In this document: positions 5,476 to 12,361 of the stretch, one piece after another
Layout of the letters: each line of letters begins with the position of its first letter
How positions within the stretch are numbered: the first letter of the stretch is position 1
From: Thermoplasmatales archaeon
GTDB taxonomy: Archaea > Thermoplasmatota > Thermoplasmata > Methanomassiliicoccales > Methanomethylophilaceae
Direction of reading: 5' to 3'
Length of the DNA stretch: 12,361 bases
Assembly: GCA_012522645.1 (NCBI GenBank)
Contig: JAAYKC010000100.1
Span: 1-12,361 of the forward strand
Notes under the pieces: model-generated
Database searches by the model: none
Told to the model about the DNA's origin: nothing
What the model saw: the letters and a program-made list of their open reading frames with translations, nothing else
Made by a program: the position numbers and the translations under genes

Positions 5476-6663
5476 TTGGGAGTTGAAGACCTACAGGATC
5501 TGAAAAAACTCTCCATGCTCAGATCTGTGATCAACAGCAGGGAGATTGAAGACATTATGAGCACCGAATTCCCGAAGGCAAGCCCCGAGGACCGCATATC
5601 CGATGTAACGTCCCTTATGCGGAAAACGAAGTACTACGATGTGCCCGTCATAGACAACGGCGAGTACGTCGGAGTACTGAGCTACGGAACAATGCTGAAG
5701 AAGGGGAACGTTTCGCTCGACACGAAGATCCAAAAACTGGTGAGCAAGCCGCCCACAGTCTCCAAGGGGATGAGCATAACAGATGTTGCGGAGATGATGA
5801 TCTCCAGCAACAGCCGTCAGCTGGCGGTCCTCAATTCAGGAGGCAGGAAGGTCGTAGGCACGATCTCCCGGTCCGCTCTGCTGGAAGCGGCGGCGGAAGT
5901 GAAATCCTTCAGGGAGATCAAGGTCTGGGAGCTGATGAGCAACCCCGTCGAGTCCATAAGGGACACGGCGATGCTGGATGATGCGCTGGAGATCATGACC
6001 GGATTGGACATAAGGACCGTTCCGGTCGTTGACAGCGCAGACCGGGTGGTCGGTATAGTCGGTATGAACGAGGTCACGGAGCACTTCCGCAAGAGTGATG
6101 CCAAGACCATAGGTGACGCCTCCGGCTCCAAGAAGGAGAGGGCTGCGGTGCCCATCAGCACGATATCGGCCACGGCACCGAAGACCGTGAACTGGGACGA
6201 TGATATAGGAACGGCTGCCAGGATCATGATCGACAACGACATATCCACTCTGCCGGTGCTCGAGGGCGAGGAGCTCGTGGGCATACTGACCCAGTATGAC
6301 ATAGTCGAGCTCATCTCCGCATGCAGGGAGAGAGAGGTCCTCTATGTGCAGATCAGCGGCCTGGATGACGACGACAAGGCATACCACGACTCGATCTATG
6401 ATATAATCGGGAAAGAGGTGGAGAAGATCGCCAAGATCAGCAAACCGTCCTCCCTGACCATGCATGTGGCCAAGTACAATGAGAAGGGTGAGAACAACAA
6501 GTACAGCATAACAGCCAGGCTCTCCACGGACAATTATAATCTGAGCCTCAAGGAGGTCGGCTGGGACCTGATACGCGTTGTCAATGACCTGATGAAGCGC
6601 ATGACGTCCGAAGTGGTCTCCGCGAAGGACGCCCGCCGCACGTATCGCAGAAGGAAGCGCTGA
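5476..6663 (+). CDS. Four-CBS protein fused to an HPF/S30AE-like ribosome-binding domain
   Basis: This protein has 395 residues from TTG 5476. Four CBS motifs lie at about 22-75, 80-135, 146-205 and 229-287; repeated VPVIDNGEYVGV, VPVVDSADRVVGI and LPVLEGEELVGI strands mark three of them. Residues 288-395 form a separate domain. A strand (LTMHVAKYN, about 326-334) and a second strand (NKYSITARLSTDN) precede a helix with GWDLIRVVNDLMKRM and a basic tail (ARRTYRRRKR). This strand-strand-helix order with W-DL--V-D-L---- resembles the second half of the S30AE/HPF hibernation-factor fold. CBS pairs usually bind adenine nucleotides, so the likely role is energy-responsive ribosome silencing; this is inference. 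It sits between the GlyRS and ValRS genes. Starting at GTG 5347 would add about 43 low-complexity Pro/Arg-rich residues and is unlikely. Confidence 0.82.
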   Translation: MGVEDLQDLKKLSMLRSVINSREIEDIMSTEFPKASPEDRISDVTSLMRKTKYYDVPVIDNGEYVGVLSYGTMLKKGNVSLDTKIQKLVSKPPTVSKGMSITDVAEMMISSNSRQLAVLNSGGRKVVGTISRSALLEAAAEVKSFREIKVWELMSNPVESIRDTAMLDDALEIMTGLDIRTVPVVDSADRVVGIVGMNEVTEHFRKSDAKTIGDASGSKKERAAVPISTISATAPKTVNWDDDIGTAARIMIDNDISTLPVLEGEELVGILTQYDIVELISACREREVLYVQISGLDDDDKAYHDSIYDIIGKEVEKIAKISKPSSLTMHVAKYNEKGENNKYSITARLSTDNYNLSLKEVGWDLIRVVNDLMKRMTSEVVSAKDARRTYRRRKR

Positions 6664-6679
6664 GACCTTCTCACAAACC

Positions 6680-6701
6680 TTTTTCAATACCTTTTCTATA
6701 A
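6680..6701 (+). promoter_or_regulatory. valS: T-rich promoter of valS, possibly also terminator of the CBS-HPF gene
   Basis: TTTTTCAATA (6680-6689) is centred about 26 nt before the valS ATG at 6710, which predicts a leaderless transcript. A second A/T stretch, CTTTTCTATAA (6691-6701), lies closer. The two T-runs follow the CBS-HPF stop by 17-28 nt and could also end that transcript, since archaeal RNA polymerase terminates at oligo-T. Confidence 0.45.
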
Positions 6702-6709
6702 GTGTCCCA

Positions 6710-9319
6710 ATGGCCCAATACGATTCCGCATCTATAGAGGAACGCTGGCAGAGGATGTGGAAGGAAGAGGCTGTGTACAGATTCGACCCCGAATCTGACA
6801 AGCCCGTTTACAGCATCGACAATCCTCCCAGATATACGTCGGGATCCCTGCATCTCGGTCATGCCACGGGATACTCGCTGATAGATTTCGCCGCCCGGTA
6901 CAGGAGGATGAAAGGGTGCAACGTGCTCTTCCCCCTGTGCTTCGATGTCAACGGGACGCCGATAGAGGTCAGGGTCGAGAAGAAGCACAACATCACCAAG
7001 CTGGACCTTCCCCGCAGCGAGTACAGGAAGCTCTGCTCTGATTTCGCCAACGGATTCATAGAGGAGATGATCCACCACTTCGAGATACTCGGGGAGAGCA
7101 TGGATCCCAGCGTATACTATCAGACGGATGCTCCCTATTACAGGAGGATAACCCAGATCTCATTCCTGAGGCTGTTCGAGATGGGGCTGGTCTACAAGGG
7201 CAACTTCCCCGTGAACTGGTGCCCCCGCTGCATGACGGCACTGGCCGCCGCAGAGGTAGAGTACAAGGATAACCTTGGGAAGCTCAATTACATCAGATTC
7301 AACATAGACGGCGGGGACGGGCACGTCCTCATAGCCACAACAAGACCGGAGCTGCTCTGCACCTGCAAGATGGTGGCCGTGCATCCGGATGATAAGAGCA
7401 AGGCCGGCCTGATAGGGAAGAATCTCATCACGCCCGTATACGGCAGGAAAGTGCCAGTCATATCAGATCCGAAAGTGGATCCGGAGTACGGGACGGGCAA
7501 CGTCATGATCTGCACCATAGGCGACAAGGATGATCTGGAATGGGTCATGAAGTACCGTCTGGAGATGGAGAAGGGCATTGACGAGTTCGGCAAGATGACC
7601 GCTCTGGCCGGCAAATACGCCGGCATGACCGTCCCCGAGGCCAGGAATGCGATAATAGAGGATATGAGGAAGAGCGGGGAGCTCATCAAACAGGAGGACA
7701 ATCAGCAGAACGTGTCCATATGCTGGAGGTGCCACTCCCCCGTAGAATTCCTGCAGATGCCGCAATGGTTCCTGAAGACCCTGGATTTCAGGGACAGGGT
7801 CCTCGAGGAAGCTGACAAGATAAACTGGTATCCTGCTTTCATGAAGACGAGACTGGAGGACTGGGTCAATTCACTTGAATGGGACTGGGTCCTCAGCAGA
7901 CAGCGCATATTCGCCACGCCCATACCCATATGGGAATGCAGGAAATGCGGTCATGCGGTCCCGGCCACCGAGGAGATGTGCTATTGCGATCCGACCGAGG
8001 ATGCGCCTCCTGTCAAAGAGTGCCCTAAATGCGGAGGGGAGCTCATAGGGAGCACCGATGTCTTCGACACATGGATGGATTCCTCCGGTTCGGCATTGTA
8101 CAACACATTCTGGGAGAGGGATATGGCTCTTCACGAGAAGCTGTTCCCCATGTCCATGAGGCCCCAGTCCCACGACATAATACGCACCTGGGCCTTCTAT
8201 TCCATCCTCAGGAGCAAGCAGCTCAGGGATTCGAGGCCCTGGGACGACATCATGATACACGGCTTCATCATGGCCCCGGACGGCACCCCCATGCATTCGT
8301 CCATAGGGAACGTGATAGATCCGATACCCATTCTGAAGGAGTACGGAGCGGATGCTCTGAGATACTACGCCGCGACATGCTCCCTGGGCATAGACCATGC
8401 ATTCAGGGAGAAGGATGTCATCCGCGGGAGGAGGCTCTGCAACAAGATCTTCAATCTGGGTCAGTTCGTCTCCCGCTTCTTCGATATCAAACCTGAGAAG
8501 CCCGCAGAGCTCAGGCTCCCGGACAGATGGATACTCAGCAGATACTCGGACATGGTCGCCAGGACCTCCGCCTTCTTCGACGAGTATCAGTTCGATAAGG
8601 CGATGAAGGAGATCGAGAGCTTCATATGGCATGAGTTCGCAGACCACTACGTGGAGATGGTGAAGTCCAGGAAGGACGACGCCGTCAGGTACACGCTGTA
8701 CACAGTGTTCCTGGGCTCGCTCAAGATCATCGCACCGTTCCTCCCCCACGTTACCGAGGATGTGTACCAGTCATGCTTCGTGAAGCATGAGGGCACGATC
8801 AGCCTGCATCTGACATCATGGCCGGAACCGGTCCTGAAGGACGATGAGGCGGCGGTCGCGGGAGATGTGCTGAAGGACATCATAGCCGCCATACGCGGAT
8901 GGAAGTCCGAGAAGAAGATGGCACTGAATGCCGGGATGGGCACCGTTGAGATAATAGGCAGCGGAGCCGCCGTCCTGTCAGCAGCGAAGGATGATATAAC
9001 GGAGACCGTGAAAGCGGATGAGGTCATAATTGCGGAGGAGGCGGACCTTACCGAGGAGGCCGTAGGGGTGAAGCCCGTCTACGCCAAGCTGGGACCTGCT
9101 TTCAAAGCGGACGCCAAGGAAATAACCGCGGCCGTCTCCGGCATGAATGCCGCCGAGGTCGTGGAAGCTCTGAAGAGCGGGGGGCTGAGGATCACCGCCG
9201 GCGGCGGAGTCCATACCCTGGGCCCCGAGTTCTTCGATATAGAGAACAGGCTCATGCTGGACGGAAGGGCCGTCGATACGATCCAGGTGGGGGATCTGCT
9301 CATAGCCATAAGCCTGTGA
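6710..9319 (+). CDS. valS: Valyl-tRNA synthetase with an atypical KMSKS loop
   Basis: This class I synthetase of 869 residues charges tRNA-Val in the cytoplasm. The HIGH motif is HLGH (48-51) in SGSLHLGHATGY. A CP1 editing domain spans about 150-345, including ATTRPELL and YGTGNVMICT. The catalytic domain resumes with LSRQRIFATPIPIWEC. A zinc-ribbon-like C410/C413 and C438/C441 follows, then DVFDTWMDSS and SHDIIRTWAFYSILRS. The KMSKS position reads P527-M-H-S-S531 before IGNVIDP, so both lysines are absent. The anticodon-binding helical domain is at about 600-740. Residues 787-869 form an extra C-terminal module (LGPAFKADAKEI onward) like those of archaeal IleRS and the GlyRS insertion. Flanking motifs are intact and the frame is clean, so this is unlikely to be a dead copy. 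IleRS was considered, but the catalytic and zinc segments fit archaeal ValRS better. Confidence 0.92.
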   Translation: MAQYDSASIEERWQRMWKEEAVYRFDPESDKPVYSIDNPPRYTSGSLHLGHATGYSLIDFAARYRRMKGCNVLFPLCFDVNGTPIEVRVEKKHNITKLDLPRSEYRKLCSDFANGFIEEMIHHFEILGESMDPSVYYQTDAPYYRRITQISFLRLFEMGLVYKGNFPVNWCPRCMTALAAAEVEYKDNLGKLNYIRFNIDGGDGHVLIATTRPELLCTCKMVAVHPDDKSKAGLIGKNLITPVYGRKVPVISDPKVDPEYGTGNVMICTIGDKDDLEWVMKYRLEMEKGIDEFGKMTALAGKYAGMTVPEARNAIIEDMRKSGELIKQEDNQQNVSICWRCHSPVEFLQMPQWFLKTLDFRDRVLEEADKINWYPAFMKTRLEDWVNSLEWDWVLSRQRIFATPIPIWECRKCGHAVPATEEMCYCDPTEDAPPVKECPKCGGELIGSTDVFDTWMDSSGSALYNTFWERDMALHEKLFPMSMRPQSHDIIRTWAFYSILRSKQLRDSRPWDDIMIHGFIMAPDGTPMHSSIGNVIDPIPILKEYGADALRYYAATCSLGIDHAFREKDVIRGRRLCNKIFNLGQFVSRFFDIKPEKPAELRLPDRWILSRYSDMVARTSAFFDEYQFDKAMKEIESFIWHEFADHYVEMVKSRKDDAVRYTLYTVFLGSLKIIAPFLPHVTEDVYQSCFVKHEGTISLHLTSWPEPVLKDDEAAVAGDVLKDIIAAIRGWKSEKKMALNAGMGTVEIIGSGAAVLSAAKDDITETVKADEVIIAEEADLTEEAVGVKPVYAKLGPAFKADAKEITAAVSGMNAAEVVEALKSGGLRITAGGGVHTLGPEFFDIENRLMLDGRAVDTIQVGDLLIAISL
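9068..9316 (+). other. C-terminal LGP module of ValRS, shared with GlyRS
   Basis: ValRS residues 787-869 contain LGPAFKADAKEI, AAVSGM and a later TLGPEFFDI. GlyRS residues 361-407 (nucleotides 4711-4851) contain LGPRFKNRAKKI, AAIEGM and TLTDEFFEV in the same order and at similar spacing. The match runs for about 45 residues between otherwise unrelated synthetase classes. Confidence 0.65.
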
Positions 9320-9358
9320 TGCTGTTCGGATGAGGCCCGCAGGCCGACGTCGCCACGG

Positions 9359-9367
9359 TTAAATATT
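9359..9367 (+). promoter_or_regulatory. TATA box of the NfeD gene
   Basis: TTAAATATT is centred about 25 nt before the ATG at 9388, with no Shine-Dalgarno before that ATG, which implies a leaderless mRNA. The 68-bp gap after valS separates this unit from the synthetase genes. Confidence 0.6.
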
Positions 9368-9387
9368 CACCCTGTATTGATACAAGC

Positions 9388-9834
9388 ATGGACCAGACCA
9401 CCATATCGATGATGCTGATGATCATCGGCGCACTCCTGATGATAGCGGAGGCGTTCAGCCCCGGGATATTCATGCTGATACCGGGTACCATCTTGGTGTT
9501 CCTGGGCATAGTCGGGGTATTCTCCCCTGATTTCCTGTTCAGCTGGTACTCCCCTATCGTAGGGCTGCTGCTCGCGATCCCCGTGACCGTGATGACGCTG
9601 AAGATATACCAGCGCCTCGGAGAGCCTGAGCCTCCCACCACTACGGTGGCCGAATCCCTGGTCGGAAGGGAGGGCGTCGTCACCGTTGATACGGTGCCCG
9701 GCAATCTCAGAGGCAAGGTGAAGATCGAGAATGAGATATGGAGCGCCACTTCGGAGAAGCCCATACCCGCCGGTAAGAAGGTCGTGGTGATCCACAGCGA
9801 AGGCGTCCACGTAAGGGTCGAGGAATCCGTATAA
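9388..9834 (+). CDS. NfeD-like membrane protein (short, protease-less form)
   Basis: This 148-residue protein has three predicted membrane segments (about residues 5-22, 27-46 and 54-72). A Pro/Thr linker (about 79-87) then leads to a soluble beta-rich domain (88-148), beginning VGREGVVTVDTV and ending in alternating VVVIHSEGVHVRV strands. That is the OB-fold of the NfeD C-terminal domain. The ClpP-like protease domain of long NfeD proteins is absent. Short NfeD proteins are regularly encoded next to stomatin/SPFH proteins and are thought to help assemble their membrane oligomers. The next gene, 34 nt downstream, is an SPFH protein, which fits. The start at 9388 lies just before the first membrane segment and at TATA-leaderless distance. 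Confidence 0.88.
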   Translation: MDQTTISMMLMIIGALLMIAEAFSPGIFMLIPGTILVFLGIVGVFSPDFLFSWYSPIVGLLLAIPVTVMTLKIYQRLGEPEPPTTTVAESLVGREGVVTVDTVPGNLRGKVKIENEIWSATSEKPIPAGKKVVVIHSEGVHVRVEESV

Positions 9835-9836
9835 CC

Positions 9837-9846
9837 CTTTTTTAAG
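9837..9846 (+). promoter_or_regulatory. T-run and TATA-like element before the SPFH gene
   Basis: The sequence is CTTTTTTAAG. The six Ts (9838-9843), 4 nt after the NfeD stop, could end the NfeD transcript. The element is also centred about 27 nt before the SPFH ATG at 9869 and could act as a TATA box for a leaderless SPFH mRNA. Both roles may apply. Confidence 0.45.
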
Positions 9847-9868
9847 AGATGAGCCGTATACACCTTTC

Positions 9869-10948
9869 ATGGATACGGACATCCTCATTACAATAATCGC
9901 CTTCCTCGCAATATTCGGCACTGTCGTAGTGCTCGTGAGCGGTGTGAAGATCGTTCAGCCCTATGAACAGGCAATCTACATGAGACTCGGGAAATATGTT
10001 CGTATCCTGAACCAGGGTCTGAGCGTCGTATTCCCCCTGATCAACACGGTGGTGAAGCTCGACCTGCGTACGCAGGTCATGGATGTCCCCAGGCAGGAGG
10101 TCATAACCAAGGACAACTCCCCTGTGAACGTGGATGCCATCATCTACATCAAGGTCATCGACCCGAAGAAGGCGTACTTCGAGGTCACCAACTACAGGAT
10201 AGCAACGATCAACCTGGCACAGACCACCCTCAGATCCGTGATCGGGGAGATGGAGCTGGACCAGATACTCTCCAGCAGAGAGAAAATAAACCTCCAGCTC
10301 AGGGACACCCTGGATGAGGCCACGGACAAGTGGGGCGTCAAGGTCGAGGCTGTGGAGATAAGGGAGGTCGATCCTGCGGCGAAGGTCAAGGACTCCATGG
10401 AGGAGCAGACATCCGCCGAGAGAAGGAGGCGTGCGGCCATCCTCCAGGCGGACGGTATGAAGACCGCCGCCATCCTTGAGGCAGAAGGGAAGAAGAGGGC
10501 CCGCATCCTGGAGGCCGAGGGTCTCAGGCAGTCCAAGATACTCGAGGCGGAGGGAGAGAGGCTCGCAACGGTCCTGGAAGGACAGGGTCAGGCGCAGAGG
10601 CTGCGCATACTGTCCGTAGGAGCGGCCAGCATGGACTCCAAGGCACTGTCGGTCCTTTCGATGGAGACCCTGCAGAAAGTCGGCGAGGGAGAATCCTCCA
10701 AGATATTCTTCCCGCTGGAGGTGACGCACCTGATAGACGGCATATCCCAATACATGGGAACCGCCGCGAAGGTCCCCGACAGAGCGGTCTCCGATCTCAG
10801 CGATGTCAGAGCCAACATAGGCGATCCGGATGAGATACTCGGTCCGATACCCAGGCCCGAGGACATAAGGGCCGAGACCCACAGCGTCCAGAGCATGATC
10901 GAGGACGATATCTCAGAAGCTGAGGAGATAATCAACCGGAGGAAATAG
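9869..10948 (+). CDS. SPFH/stomatin-prohibitin family membrane protein
   Basis: This 359-residue protein has one N-terminal membrane anchor (about residues 5-25) followed by the SPFH domain. VQPYEQAIYMRLGKY (29-43), the GLSVVFP turn near 50 and KLDLRTQVMDVPRQEVITKDN (63-83) are typical stomatin signatures. Residues about 130-245 are a charged helical coiled coil. It contains five 11-residue repeats of the form ILEAEGxxxxx, with I191, I202, I213, I224 and V235 at exact spacing. Such proteins form large ring- or cage-like membrane oligomers with NfeD partners; the upstream gene encodes one. The hydrophilic, acidic tail (about 300-359) is longer than in minimal stomatins. The stop codon is TAG, the only one among the genes here. 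The 3' end lies 13 bp from that of the convergent helicase gene. Confidence 0.93.
   Translation: MDTDILITIIAFLAIFGTVVVLVSGVKIVQPYEQAIYMRLGKYVRILNQGLSVVFPLINTVVKLDLRTQVMDVPRQEVITKDNSPVNVDAIIYIKVIDPKKAYFEVTNYRIATINLAQTTLRSVIGEMELDQILSSREKINLQLRDTLDEATDKWGVKVEAVEIREVDPAAKVKDSMEEQTSAERRRRAAILQADGMKTAAILEAEGKKRARILEAEGLRQSKILEAEGERLATVLEGQGQAQRLRILSVGAASMDSKALSVLSMETLQKVGEGESSKIFFPLEVTHLIDGISQYMGTAAKVPDRAVSDLSDVRANIGDPDEILGPIPRPEDIRAETHSVQSMIEDDISEAEEIINRRK
10436..10600 (+). repeat. 33-bp tandem repeats coding for the SPFH coiled coil
   Basis: Five degenerate 33-bp units encode the 11-residue repeat ILEAEG plus five residues (SPFH residues 190-244). The phase is exact from I191 to V235. The protein pattern is stronger than the DNA identity, so the periodicity is probably kept by selection on coiled-coil geometry. 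Confidence 0.8.
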
Positions 10949-10961
10949 GAACTTAAGGAGA

Positions 10962-12361
10962 TCAGTGCAGGACCCCGACGGTTATGCGCTTCCCCTTGTG
11001 CTTGCTCTTGGGGAGGTCCATGGTCATCCTGTTGCCGAAGTCCCTGTGGACTTCCACGACGGATGAGTCTGCACCGATCTCCATCTTCCCGATGGCCGCA
11101 TCACGTATCCGCGCGTTGCGTATTATGAAATCGGCAAGCGTCACCTTCCCGTAACCGTCGTTCTTACCCAGATTGATCTCGAATTTGACCATCCCGAACG
11201 GGTCGGACAACTGATCATAATCCACGACCTTCCTGACGGTGTCCTTCTCCCCCTCATCCTTGTCCGGCACGTCCCTCTTGACTATCTCCATGGCCGTGCG
11301 GGTCTCGAACTCCCTTATGAGATATTCCTCGTTGGATGTTACGAAGGAGACGGCCACGCCCTCTCTGCCGGCGCGGCCCGTTCTGCCTATGCGGTGTATG
11401 TATGTGTCAACATCATCCGGCATGTCGTAGTTTATCACGTATTCGATGTCGTCGATGTCGAGGCCTCTCGCCGCCACGTCCGTGGCTATGAGCAGGTCTA
11501 TCCTCCCCTCCTTCAGGTCCCTGATGACCTTCTCCCTGCGGGACTGGGGGAGATCGCCGTGGATCGCCTCCACCTTGTACTTCAGATTGGTGAGCCTCTC
11601 TTCGAGGATATCCACCATCCTCTTGGTCTGGCAGAATATTATCGCCTTCGGATTATCGATGTCCAGTATCCTGCACAGGGCCCAGGTCTTGTTCCTCCTG
11701 CCCACGCTTATGTAGTACTGCTTCGTGAGGTCCAGCACGACCTCGTCCTTGGAGACCATTATCTCCTTGGGCTTCGGCATGTAATCGTATGCGAGCCTCT
11801 TGACGCCCTCGGGCATAGTCGCCGAGAACAGGAGCATCTGCCTCTCGGAGGGCATGGCCCTCATTATGTACTCGATATCCTCGATGAAGCCCATGTCCAG
11901 CATCCGGTCCGCCTCATCCAGGACGAGTATCTTTATCTCGGCGAGATTGAGGGCCCTGCGGTCGATCATGTCCTTCACTCTTCCGGGGGTCCCGGCGACT
12001 ATGTCGGTCCCCTTCTCCAGCTTGGAGATCTGGCCTTCGATGGATGCGCCGCCGTATATGGCCATCACGTCGTGGCCGGAGTACTTGGCCATCTTGCCCA
12101 CTTCCTCGGACACCTGATTGGCCAGCTCCCTGGTGGGCGTCAGTATTATCGCTCTCGGGATCCTGCCCCCGGCCTCGATGCGGCCGAGTATGATGGAGCC
12201 GAAGGCCCCTGTCTTGCCTGTCCCGGTCTGTGCCTGGGCGAACATGTCCGCCCCTTCGATCCCTGCGGGGATCGATTCCTTCTGTATGGGGGTCGGATCC
12301 TTCCAGCCCATTTCCTCTATCGCCTTTATAACGTCCTCAGAGACGCCTATATCAATGAAAT
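10962..12361 (-). CDS. DEAD-box RNA helicase with DbpA-like RNA-binding domain (5' end outside window)
   Basis: An ATP-dependent RNA helicase, read leftward. The frame stays open to the right edge: 16 codons before the ATG at 12311 (FIDIGVSEDVIKAIEE) match the start of DEAD-box proteins, so the true start lies just outside. The Q motif (GWKDPTPIQ) and motif I (AQTGTGKT), Ia (PTRELA), Ib (TPGR), II (DEAD), III (SAT), V (ATDVAARGLD) and VI (HRIGRTGRAG) are all present. After an acidic linker near nucleotides 11230-11270, the last 62 residues (10965-11150) run from GKVTLADFII through IGKMEI to KHKGKRITV. This resembles the DbpA/CsdA-type RRM-like domain that binds structured rRNA. Roles in ribosome assembly or RNA remodelling are likely by family. 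It converges with the SPFH gene, stops 13 bp apart. Confidence 0.94.
   Translation of the reverse strand, partial: FIDIGVSEDVIKAIEEMGWKDPTPIQKESIPAGIEGADMFAQAQTGTGKTGAFGSIILGRIEAGGRIPRAIILTPTRELANQVSEEVGKMAKYSGHDVMAIYGGASIEGQISKLEKGTDIVAGTPGRVKDMIDRRALNLAEIKILVLDEADRMLDMGFIEDIEYIMRAMPSERQMLLFSATMPEGVKRLAYDYMPKPKEIMVSKDEVVLDLTKQYYISVGRRNKTWALCRILDIDNPKAIIFCQTKRMVDILEERLTNLKYKVEAIHGDLPQSRREKVIRDLKEGRIDLLIATDVAARGLDIDDIEYVINYDMPDDVDTYIHRIGRTGRAGREGVAVSFVTSNEEYLIREFETRTAMEIVKRDVPDKDEGEKDTVRKVVDYDQLSDPFGMVKFEINLGKNDGYGKVTLADFIIRNARIRDAAIGKMEIGADSSVVEVHRDFGNRMTMDLPKSKHKGKRITVGVLH

Noticed and set aside
6710..9319. Isoleucyl-tRNA synthetase as the identity of this gene
   Set aside because: The C-terminal module is IleRS-like, but the catalytic domain, the zinc-ribbon position and the 869-residue length fit archaeal ValRS better.
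10436..10600. Possible CRISPR-like or minisatellite array
   Set aside because: The 33-bp units are in-frame, degenerate and contiguous without spacers. They are explained by the 11-residue coiled-coil repeat.
9842..10882. 346-codon open frame antisense to the SPFH gene
   Set aside because: A shadow of a well-conserved gene in GC-rich DNA. The translation has no recognisable domain, and it has no separate promoter or Shine-Dalgarno that I can see.

Overview
The window looks archaeal, most likely a GC-rich, mesophilic euryarchaeon of the Thermoplasmata/Methanomassiliicoccales type. The reasons are an archaeal/eukaryal-type glycyl-tRNA synthetase with an internal LGP insertion, an archaeal-type valyl-tRNA synthetase, a tiny 2[4Fe-4S] ferredoxin, frequent ATA and AGG codons, and TATA boxes placed about 25-28 nt before start codons. 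The lineage is inferred; no marker gene fixes it. Eleven protein genes cover almost the whole window. No rRNA, tRNA, CRISPR array, insertion sequence or phage gene was seen, and no gene-free stretch exceeds about 155 bp.

Layout. 55-990 (+) encodes a thioredoxin-reductase-fold flavoprotein without the CxxC, probably a ferredoxin/flavodoxin-NADP reductase. It converges on a 54-residue ferredoxin at 1041-1205 (-). A divergent promoter region (1206-1321) then opens a tight rightward cluster: amidohydrolase (1322-2332), UspA (2347-2790), four-CBS protein (2787-3638) and GlyRS (3631-5322), with overlaps or short gaps and strong Shine-Dalgarno sites at the first two junctions. A 153-bp gap with two TATA-like boxes and a C-rich structured stretch precedes a second four-CBS protein (5476-6663) carrying a C-terminal HPF/S30AE-like ribosome-binding domain. 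ValRS (6710-9319), an NfeD protein (9388-9834) and an SPFH/stomatin protein (9869-10948) follow, each with its own TATA box. A DEAD-box RNA helicase with a DbpA-like RNA-binding tail (10962 to the right edge, minus strand, start outside the window) converges on the SPFH gene.

How it fits together. The centre is a translation and energy-status neighbourhood: two aminoacyl-tRNA synthetases interleaved with three predicted adenine-nucleotide sensors (UspA, CBSx4, CBSx4-HPF). NfeD and SPFH form the familiar membrane-microdomain pair. The most interesting points are the CBS-HPF fusion between the synthetases, a ValRS whose KMSKS loop reads PMHSS, a module shared between the class II GlyRS and the class I ValRS, and a consistent contrast between TATA-leaderless lead genes and Shine-Dalgarno-led internal genes. 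I did not find a wholly unknown multi-gene system; the candidates above are the best leads.
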